Below are positions 24,365-31,091 of a stretch of 37,603 nt of DNA, one piece after another (within the stretch, counting starts at the first letter, position 1; each line of letters starts with the position of its first letter). The stretch is taken from assembly GCA_023426265.1 (NCBI GenBank), contig JAFABA010000045.1:1-37603 (forward strand), given 5' to 3'. The notes under the pieces were generated by a model that saw nothing but the letters and a program-made list of their open reading frames with translations, was not told the DNA's origin and made no database searches. This DNA comes from Bacillota bacterium (GTDB lineage Bacteria > Bacillota > Clostridia > Christensenellales > CAG-138). Both the position numbers and the translations under genes were made by a program.

Positions 24365-25239
24365 GCCTGTGCTTCCGCCCGCCTGACAAACGCAACGCCC
24401 ACCGCCGAAGGCCCGCAATGAAGCCCTATGGGCGGCCCGACTATTCCGGTTTCAAGCACCACTTCGGGCGCGAACGCCCTGATCATTTCTTCTATCCGCT
24501 GCGCCCTGTGCAGGTCGTCCCCATGGAATATGTAGGCCGGCCTTGTTTGGTCCGCTTCCTTTTCGTATTTCCGTACCAACGCGCGCATGCCCTCCCTGGC
24601 GTTGCGCAGCATGTTAAGGGGGCGCATCAGGCCATCCTGGAATATAAAAAGCGGCCTGATGCCCAGCTTGTCCGTAAACAGGGGGCCCAAGGCGCTAACC
24701 CTTCCGCCCTGCCAGGCGCATTTAAGGGATTCGAGCATAAAATAGATGCAAACCTTCGAACGGAACACGTCCAGCCGCTCCATGATCTCACGCGCCGTCA
24801 GTCCTTCGTTTGCCAGGCGATTGGCTTCCCGTACGATCATGCCCATTCCGTGGGACACGGAAAGCGAATCATAGATATGGATGGGGACCGGGAACCCTTC
24901 CTCTTTTGCTAAGGTCGCGGCAAGCACGGCGCCGTTGATGGAGCCGGACATTCTGGAAGTGAGTACGATGCAGATGATCTCCTCGTATTCCTGTTCCTGC
25001 GCCCTTTTGAACACGTCCATGAATACGGTGGGCCCCGAATGCGCACTGGTGGGCAGCTTGTCCGTCGTGCGCAGTATATGGTAAAGTTCGGCGGAGTCGA
25101 TATCAATAAGGCTTAAATATTCCTTATTCTTATGCATGACCCGATCCGGAACAAGGAGTATCCCTTCACGTTCCGCTTCATCCATCAAAATATCGCAGCC
25201 GGTCTGTGCGAGGATACAGGTCCTTTTTTGGGGACTCAT
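24361..25239 (-). CDS. DegV family lipid-binding protein
   Basis: 292 residues, normal DegV length. Motifs in order: LPTSAHSGP (62-70), VLTSRMSGSINGA (92-104), IYDSLSVSHGMG (122-133), LKCAWQGGRVSALG (172-185) and IGLHCGPSAVGVAF (271-284). DegV proteins bind a fatty acid in a cleft between two domains; the FakB members hand it to the fatty acid kinase FakA. No FakA gene is visible here, so the binder may serve its own operon. ATG 25239 has AGGAG upstream and a good promoter at 25289-25317. It is the first gene of a four-gene operon. Confidence 0.92.
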   Translation of the reverse strand: MSPQKRTCILAQTGCDILMDEAEREGILLVPDRVMHKNKEYLSLIDIDSAELYHILRTTDKLPTSAHSGPTVFMDVFKRAQEQEYEEIICIVLTSRMSGSINGAVLAATLAKEEGFPVPIHIYDSLSVSHGMGMIVREANRLANEGLTAREIMERLDVFRSKVCIYFMLESLKCAWQGGRVSALGPLFTDKLGIRPLFIFQDGLMRPLNMLRNAREGMRALVRKYEKEADQTRPAYIFHGDDLHRAQRIEEMIRAFAPEVVLETGIVGPPIGLHCGPSAVGVAFVRRAEAQA

Positions 25240-25288
25240 ACGCAGACTCCTAACATGCGTTTTTTATGCGTGAAAGGGAAATCAATTT

Positions 25289-25317
25289 ATTCTATAAAAT
25301 TATGTAATAAAAATCAA
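25289..25317 (-). promoter_or_regulatory. Promoter of the DegV operon
   Basis: On the minus strand TTGATT (25317-25312), a 17-base spacer, TAGAAT (25294-25289), 50 bases before the degV start. The 475-base divergent gap (25240-25715) is AT-rich in its centre and otherwise shows only short dyads such as GGCAG/CTGCC at 25551-25565. Confidence 0.65.
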
Positions 25318-25619
25318 CTGGGTTACGTAAATTTTGACAATTATTCGGTGTTGCGCTGATAAAAATACCCGTATTTATGCGATTTTCGCCGAGGTAAAAT
25401 ATTTCGCGCAAATTTTTTGCAGTTTTTTTATATTGTATATATAAAAGCGCATGATACATGGAAAAAACGCGGATCGGACGCATTTCTCCCCCTCTCGGAA
25501 AAAGCGCCCGTTAACCGCAGTTTTCCATAATACCGCAACACGTCAGGCACGGCAGGAAATCTGCCCGGAAAGGCCTGCATAAACATAACGTAAAACATTT
25601 GCCGGATCTGCACAAACTA

Positions 25620-25692
25620 TTGACGGACCCCGTTTTCCGTGTATAATAGATATATTATATTTATCCATTGTATACATGCATGCACGCATGCA
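25620..25692 (+). promoter_or_regulatory. Promoter and downstream dyad of the DRE-TIM synthase gene
   Basis: TTGACG (25620-25625), a 16-base spacer, TATAAT (25642-25647): a strong sigma-A-like promoter. A dyad TGCATGC-AC-GCATGCA (25677-25692) lies in the transcribed leader and could be an operator. AAGGAGG then precedes ATG 25716. Confidence 0.75.
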
Positions 25693-25715
25693 AGAATATG
25701 TGAAGGAGGACGGTT

Positions 25716-27098
25716 ATGAGCAAAATCGTATTCGACGACCACTCCAACCTGCTGCGCGAGGATTATTACAAATATCAGGTGCAGGATGTTGCCACCCCCA
25801 ACCTGTTCCCGGAAATGTTCCATTTCGATCAGGTGCCCAAGGTCGCGTTCAACTACCGCACCGTACCCATGCGCATGCCTGAAGAGATCTGGATTACGGA
25901 TACCACATTCCGGGATGGCCAGCAATCCCGCGCGCCGTTCACCCCAGCGCAGATACTGCGCATATATGAACTGCTGCATAACCTGGGCGGCCCGCGCGGC
26001 ATTGTGCGCCAGAGCGAATTCTTTGTGTACAGTAAACAGGATCGGCAGGCGGTGGAACTATGTCAGCAGAGGGGCTACCGTTTTCCGGAGATCACCACCT
26101 GGATCCGCGCCACCGAAAAGGACTTTGACCTTGTCAAGGAAATCGGCGTGCAGGAAACGGGCATACTCGTAAGCTGCTCGGATTACCACATATTCAAAAA
26201 AATGAACATGACGCGCAAACAGGCGATGGACCAGTATCTCAAGGTCGTCAAAATGGCGCTTGACCGCGGCATTCGTCCCCGCTGCCACTTTGAGGACATT
26301 ACGAGGGCGGATTATTACGGCTTTGTGGTGCCGTTCGCCTATGCATTGAGCCAGCTGAGTGAAGAATCCGGCATCCCCATCAAGATCCGCTGCTGCGACA
26401 CGCTGGGTCTCGGCGTAGCCTACCCGGGCGCATCGATGCCCCGGAGCGTGCCCGGCATCATCTACGGCCTGCGGCATTACGCCAACATCCCGAGCAACCT
26501 GCTGGAATGGCATGGCCATAACGATTTCTACAAGGTAGTCACCAACGCGGCTTCGGCGTGGCTCTACGGCGCGTCCGCCGTCAACTGCTCGCTGCTTGGC
26601 ATTGGGGAGCGCACCGGCAATTGCCCGCTGGAGGCCATGATCATCGAATACTGCAGCCTCCGCGGCCATGAGGACGGCATGCGCCTTGACGTCATCACAG
26701 AGATCGCGGAATATTTTGAGAAGGAGATCGGTTATGAGATCCCGCCGCAAACCCCGTTTGTAGGCAAGGATTTCTGCTCCACCCGCGCAGGCATCCATGC
26801 GGACGGCCTTTTAAAGGATGAGCACATTTACAGCATATTCAACACCGAGGCCATACTCAACCGTCCGTCCACCGTGGTGGTGGACGCCCACAGCGGCCTT
26901 GCGGGCATCGCATACTGGATGAACGCAAACCTTCCGGCATTAAAGGGCGCGGAGCCGGTTTCCAAGAAGCATCCGGCGGTGGAACGCGTAAAGGAGAGGC
27001 TCGATGCGCTCTATTCCCAGGGGCGAACCACTTCCATGAGCAACGCGGAGCTCCTTGCAATCTGCGCCGAGCTTGCGCCGGAACTGGCCGCAAAGTAA
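25716..27098 (+). CDS. DRE-TIM metallolyase, Re-citrate synthase/isopropylmalate synthase-like
   Basis: 460 residues. The TIM-barrel catalytic motif is ITDTTFRDGQQ (R66, D67), with the metal site HGHND (266-270) and the family signature around LGIGERTGN (294-302). This superfamily condenses acetyl-CoA with a 2-oxo acid. The C-terminal LeuA regulatory domain is absent. The 60-residue N-terminal extension (EDYYKYQVQDVATPNLFPEMF) and the length resemble clostridial enzymes, some of which are the oxygen-sensitive Re-citrate synthase that replaces GltA; I recall this from family knowledge and cannot prove it here. No leu or aco/icd genes are adjacent, so context does not decide. It has its own promoter and terminator. 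Confidence 0.85.
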   Translation: MSKIVFDDHSNLLREDYYKYQVQDVATPNLFPEMFHFDQVPKVAFNYRTVPMRMPEEIWITDTTFRDGQQSRAPFTPAQILRIYELLHNLGGPRGIVRQSEFFVYSKQDRQAVELCQQRGYRFPEITTWIRATEKDFDLVKEIGVQETGILVSCSDYHIFKKMNMTRKQAMDQYLKVVKMALDRGIRPRCHFEDITRADYYGFVVPFAYALSQLSEESGIPIKIRCCDTLGLGVAYPGASMPRSVPGIIYGLRHYANIPSNLLEWHGHNDFYKVVTNAASAWLYGASAVNCSLLGIGERTGNCPLEAMIIEYCSLRGHEDGMRLDVITEIAEYFEKEIGYEIPPQTPFVGKDFCSTRAGIHADGLLKDEHIYSIFNTEAILNRPSTVVVDAHSGLAGIAYWMNANLPALKGAEPVSKKHPAVERVKERLDALYSQGRTTSMSNAELLAICAELAPELAAK

Positions 27099-27113
27099 AG
27101 TACGATCCTTTTA

Positions 27114-27146
27114 AACGCCCGTGCAAAAGTGCGGGCGTTCTTTTTT
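27114..27146 (+). terminator. Terminator of the DRE-TIM synthase gene
   Basis: AACGCCCG (27114-27121) pairs with CGGGCGTT (27132-27139), followed by C and six T. Confidence 0.88.
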
Positions 27147-27223
27147 GTTCCGCGCATTTTTCTCGTTTCTTTATAAATGAGACCGAGTTGTGACCGGGAT
27201 GAGGGTAGCATGATGTCGTATAT

Positions 27224-27232
27224 TGGTATAAT
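27224..27232 (+). promoter_or_regulatory. Extended -10 promoter of the sigma-like gene
   Basis: TGG-TATAAT with a consensus hexamer at 27227-27232; no recognisable -35. The start codon is 82 bases further on. Confidence 0.45.
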
Positions 27233-27314
27233 TGGGATACCACAAAGGATATGCGGCTTTTTTTGTTTGCCTGTCACAACCGGCCGGGCAACCCGCCGCA
27301 TGAGGGAGGGCGCC

Positions 27315-27872
27315 ATGGAACAAACCGAGATGTTGCAAAAGATCCAAAAAGGAGATCAGGAAGCCTTCCGCGCGCTGTTTAACGCCTATGCGGAGCCCAC
27401 TTACCATATCCTTTTCAAAAAGTGCGGCAACAAGGCGACCGCGCGCATGCTGTTAAAGCGCGTATTTCAGGACGTCCATTCCAGCCTCAAGCTGCAGGAG
27501 GATGTGGACCCCACCGCACTGTGGCTCAATGCTTTAGCCAACTGGCAGGCGGAAACGCATCTGTTCTGCCGGAACGAAACCGAGGCCGTATGGCAGACCA
27601 TGCCGGCGGTACAGCAGGCGGAACTTCCTCAGACGCCGAATAAGGCGGAACTTGTCCCGGCGGAATCCGCTCCGCGGGAATTGCCGCGCGAGCCTTTCAC
27701 CGCGCCGGTACCTAAAAAGCAGCCGGGTTCGATCGCGCTGCTCGTGGTACTGCTTACCATGACCGTTTGCCTCATTTGGGTGATGGTTGGCCTGCTGATG
27801 GAAATGCGGGTCCTGCCCCACGCGGATCTGGGATACGAGTGGTTCAACACCGCCGTGTTCAATTTGTTCTAA
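27315..27872 (+). CDS. Sigma-region-2-like protein with a C-terminal membrane anchor
   Basis: 185 residues. Residues 1-60 (MLQKIQKGDQEAFRALFNAY and following) resemble region 2 of ECF sigma factors. No region 4 (promoter -35 binding) is present: after residue 85 comes a Pro/Ala/Glu-rich linker (about 95-136) and a single hydrophobic helix (about 139-162) with a 23-residue tail. I start at ATG 27315, which has GGGAGGG four bases before it, rather than at the longest frame (27177), which begins upstream of the promoter. It may be a membrane-bound sigma or anti-sigma-like regulator, or only a helical domain resembling sigma. It is monocistronic. Confidence 0.7.
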   Translation: MEQTEMLQKIQKGDQEAFRALFNAYAEPTYHILFKKCGNKATARMLLKRVFQDVHSSLKLQEDVDPTALWLNALANWQAETHLFCRNETEAVWQTMPAVQQAELPQTPNKAELVPAESAPRELPREPFTAPVPKKQPGSIALLVVLLTMTVCLIWVMVGLLMEMRVLPHADLGYEWFNTAVFNLF

Positions 27873-27892
27873 ACAAAAAGTAAGAGATCAAG

Positions 27893-27922
27893 AATGACCC
27901 CGCGGCTTTGCCGCGGGTCATT
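27893..27922. terminator. Bidirectional terminator between the sigma-like and decarboxylase genes
   Basis: AATGACCC-C-GCGGC pairs with GCCGCGGGTCATT (one bulged C) around TTT. Convergent genes end on both sides; neither flank has a long T run. Confidence 0.65.
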
Positions 27923-27943
27923 GCATTTGATATAGCTCTTTTG

Positions 27944-29341
27944 TTACGCATTCTGCTGCGCTTCTTCTCTTGCCCTGACAAACGCCTGTACGGAGCGGTC
28001 TATGTCCTCATAAGTCGTCCGGTAAGAGCAGACGCTTACCCGTATAACAGGCTCGCCCTCCCATTTTGCTCCGCCGCACCAGCACTCCCCCGACTCCTGG
28101 ATACGACCCAATACGTTTTCCGTAAGGCCGGAGTTGCGTAAGCATACCATGGCCTGGTTGAAGCATACGTCGTTCACAACCTGGAAGCCGTTCTGCTCCA
28201 AAGACTTTGCAAAATACTTTGCCTTATGGTGCAGATCATTTACAAGCTCCGAAACGCCTGTCTTTCCAAGTGATTTTAAGGTCGCCCACAGCTCCACGAT
28301 TCTGGCGCGCCTGGACATATCCAAACTGTAGAGCATACCGTCCCGGTGGTCGCTGTACATAATATAGGAACCCGTCATATGCAGGGCTTTTGTAAGCGCG
28401 TCCCTGTACCTGCAAAGAACGATTCCGTTGTCATAGGGCGCATTCAGTGTTTTATGGGCGTCCACAGACCATGAATCGGCCAGTTCAACGCCCCTTGTTA
28501 GGCCTTTGAGTTCCTCCGAGGCCGCGGCCCACAGGCCGAAAGCGCCGTCCACATGAACCCAGGAACCGGCCTTTTTCGCTTTTTGGCAGAGCGCCTCAAA
28601 TGGATCGAACGCGCCGGAATTGACATTTCCGGCCTGCAAAATGAGCAGCGTTCGCCGGTCCAGTTCCGGCACGGCGTCCGCATTCATTCTTCCCTGGCTG
28701 TCCACAGGGACTTTTACGATCCTCTCGCTTCCCAGCCCCAGAATGGAGAGCGCCTTGTATATGGTGGAATGGGCGCCTTCGCCAAGCACGACGCGAATTT
28801 CCGGCGCGCCAAAAAGCCCGTTTTTGCCCGCGTCATAGCCAAGCTGCTCCAAGAGATCATTTCTGCCGGCTGCAAGCCCGCAAAGCGTTGCCGTTGAACT
28901 GCCTCCCACAAATCCGGCGGCAGTACCCTCCGGGAGACCCAGCAGATCGACAAGCCATTTTTCAGAGACCTCTTCCAAAACAGAAACGACGGGAGATATC
29001 ACGTATAACGCCGCATTTTGATCCCAAGTATCGGACAGCCATTTTGCTGCAAGAGCAGCCGGGAGTATCCCTCCGTTTACAAAACCAAAGTACCGCCCGC
29101 CCGTTTGCGCAACGGTTGCGGGCGAGCCGAAAGAGTGCAGCATCGCAAGAATCTCATAGGGGTTGCCCGCCCCGGATTGGAGAGGTTCCCGGAATATCCG
29201 GAGCCCGTCCAGCGCGTCTTTATCCGGATATACCGGCCGGTCGGGAATTGATTTCATATAGTCAAAGGCATAGTCCTTGGCCTGCTCCAGTATTGCCAAA
29301 TCCAATGCCTCTTCTCTTAAACGGTCGCTGATGATTTTCAT
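27944..29341 (-). CDS. Pyridoxal-dependent group II amino acid decarboxylase
   Basis: 465 residues, fold-type I PLP enzyme of the group II decarboxylase family (glutamate, tyrosine/DOPA, tryptophan, diaminobutyrate types). PLP lysine in SWSVDAHKTLN (K297), ring-binding Asp in VHVDGAFGLW (D265), and a His stacking on the cofactor in GEGAHSTIYKA (H191). It decarboxylates an amino acid to an amine; the substrate cannot be read from sequence. ATG 29341 has GAGG close upstream. It lies 20 bases after the diguanylate cyclase stop, so the two are probably one operon, with the sensor first. Confidence 0.88.
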   Translation of the reverse strand: MKIISDRLREEALDLAILEQAKDYAFDYMKSIPDRPVYPDKDALDGLRIFREPLQSGAGNPYEILAMLHSFGSPATVAQTGGRYFGFVNGGILPAALAAKWLSDTWDQNAALYVISPVVSVLEEVSEKWLVDLLGLPEGTAAGFVGGSSTATLCGLAAGRNDLLEQLGYDAGKNGLFGAPEIRVVLGEGAHSTIYKALSILGLGSERIVKVPVDSQGRMNADAVPELDRRTLLILQAGNVNSGAFDPFEALCQKAKKAGSWVHVDGAFGLWAAASEELKGLTRGVELADSWSVDAHKTLNAPYDNGIVLCRYRDALTKALHMTGSYIMYSDHRDGMLYSLDMSRRARIVELWATLKSLGKTGVSELVNDLHHKAKYFAKSLEQNGFQVVNDVCFNQAMVCLRNSGLTENVLGRIQESGECWCGGAKWEGEPVIRVSVCSYRTTYEDIDRSVQAFVRAREEAQQNA

Positions 29342-29361
29342 AGCCTCATTCCCTTTTCATT

Positions 29362-30804
29362 TCATTCGATCATCTCGTAACAGTCTTTTCCTCTGTCCTT
29401 TGCCTGGTAAAGCGCCCTGTCCGCCCTGAACAGCAGCGTATTGGCCGAATCTCCCGGCTTGTATTCCGTAATGCCAAAACAAACCGAGACGTGATAAGGC
29501 TTGAGTTCCTCGTCCAGGCGGACCGCCTCGAAGAAACTGTTGACAAGCGTTAACACCGCTTCCCGCTCCGCCGCATAGAAGCCCGCAAATTCGTCGCCAC
29601 CCCAGCGCGCCACGGCGGCGCTTACAAACGCCTCCTGCGCAAGCTTGCCGACGCGGACAATAATCTGATCCCCGGCCAAATGCCCGTACGTATCGTTGAT
29701 GTTTTTAAAATCGTCGATATCAAATATGAACAGGTAGAACGGCTTGCCGCGGTTCGCTGCAAGAGCCGTGGTCAGCGCCTCGTTAAATCCCCTGCGGTTA
29801 CATAGGCCCGTAAGCGAATCCGTTTTCGCCATGGCGGAAAGCCGCTGCTCGTTCCTGCGGATGAGCCTGTCCACAATGAACAGCACACAAACGACTACCA
29901 ATGCAAAAATAACCAAATCGTTTACCATTTGCTTGTTCTGTGTTCTCCTTAACACGGAAGTGTCCTTGACCACCAGCAAAAACCAGTCCATATCCTCGAT
30001 GTACTGGGTGATCATATATCCGCCGGAGCGGTCGTCCCGATAGGCAAAGCTCCGAAGCTCCCGGTGGGTTAAAACGTCCTGCTTGCTGATACGAAGGGTC
30101 GGTATGTCAAATACATTGTCCTGATAAATCTCACTTGTATCGGTGCTGACCTGTACGACGCCTTCCTTGTTGAAGAGGGCGGTCTTTAAACCAAACTGTT
30201 CCTCAAAGGATTTGAGCAGGGCCTGCACGCGGTTGAGCCGTAAGCCTACGCCGGTAACGCCCATCAGCTTCCCGGATTCGTCCGTGATGCGGCAGTTGAT
30301 GAACACCGTCAACTGATTCTGGTTGACCTCGTCCGTATCGATATCCAGGTCATACGGCTTGTCTTTGTTTAAGAATTCATAATACCATACGTCGTGATCG
30401 TCCTCCGGGGAAATCACCTTGTTGAGGCCCCCGTGATAGTAGTAGCGCTTGGTGGTTTCGGATACGACAAACGCGGTATCGTACCCATACTGATCCTTCA
30501 GTTCCGTAAGGTATTCGGTGAGCTTTTCCTGATGACCGGCGGTGAAATCGCCACGCGATTCCACCAGAAGCCACGCCTTTAAAAAGCTGTCGTTGGCCAT
30601 TGTCAGGGAAACCACGATGGGGCGGGCAAGTTCGTTGCGAATCTCCGCGTATATGTTGGTGGTGGTCAGCTTGGAAATATTGCCGATATCCTCTTTTATG
30701 ACCTCACTGTAGGATATGTAATTGGCGAAGCCCACCGCGGCAAAACCCAGCAGTATGATGGCGCAAATCAACAGATTGATCCGTATTTTGCTGGTCTTCT
30801 CCAT
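29362..30804 (-). CDS. Membrane diguanylate cyclase with extracellular dCache-like sensor
   Basis: About 480 residues. A first membrane helix (around residues 8-28), an extracellular region of about 255 residues with Cache-like sequence (ITDESGKLMGVTGVGLRLNRVQ), a second membrane helix, then a GGDEF domain. The domain has DSLTGLCNRRGF, FDIDDFKNINDTYGH and an intact WGGDEF, so it should make c-di-GMP. No RxxD inhibitory site is evident upstream of it. I prefer ATG 30804 over the longer frame (30825), as GGTGAGG lies just before it and nothing precedes the other. The gene heads an operon with the decarboxylase. The three hairpins at 30883-30984 lie upstream. Confidence 0.9.
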   Translation of the reverse strand: MEKTSKIRINLLICAIILLGFAAVGFANYISYSEVIKEDIGNISKLTTTNIYAEIRNELARPIVVSLTMANDSFLKAWLLVESRGDFTAGHQEKLTEYLTELKDQYGYDTAFVVSETTKRYYYHGGLNKVISPEDDHDVWYYEFLNKDKPYDLDIDTDEVNQNQLTVFINCRITDESGKLMGVTGVGLRLNRVQALLKSFEEQFGLKTALFNKEGVVQVSTDTSEIYQDNVFDIPTLRISKQDVLTHRELRSFAYRDDRSGGYMITQYIEDMDWFLLVVKDTSVLRRTQNKQMVNDLVIFALVVVCVLFIVDRLIRRNEQRLSAMAKTDSLTGLCNRRGFNEALTTALAANRGKPFYLFIFDIDDFKNINDTYGHLAGDQIIVRVGKLAQEAFVSAAVARWGGDEFAGFYAAEREAVLTLVNSFFEAVRLDEELKPYHVSVCFGITEYKPGDSANTLLFRADRALYQAKDRGKDCYEMIE

Positions 30805-30882
30805 TCCCTCACCGTTCAAGAGCATTTGCTACTGTTATATTACTATAAACGACGTGAAGCGACAACAAAGGATTTGGTGTGA

Positions 30883-30984
30883 GCAAAAGTGGTATACCAC
30901 TTTTGCGGGTTTTCCCGTACAGGCTTGACGGAGCAAGCCTGTACGCAAGATGTCCCATCTGACGCACATGTCGTCAGATGGGAC
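30883..30984. repeat. Cluster of three perfect hairpins between feoB and the diguanylate cyclase gene
   Basis: A perfect 24-base palindrome at 30883-30906 (arms GCAAAAGTGGTA and its complement); CGTACAGGCTTG/CAAGCCTGTACG at 30916-30945 with a 6-base loop; and GTCCCATCTGACG/CGTCAGATGGGAC at 30952-30984 with loop CACATGT. The third shares its core with the 19548-19570 hairpin. The 287-base gap otherwise holds a weak minus-strand -10 (TATAGT). It may end feoB transcripts or fold in the cyclase leader. Confidence 0.7.
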
Positions 30985-31091
30985 GAATTTATAGGGATGC
31001 TTCTAAGTTTGTTCCATTTGCAGGGGGACGGAGCGCTATGCAACCAGGCTGATAATAACCCTCTTGATTCCCCGTGTGAACCCGCCCCGGA

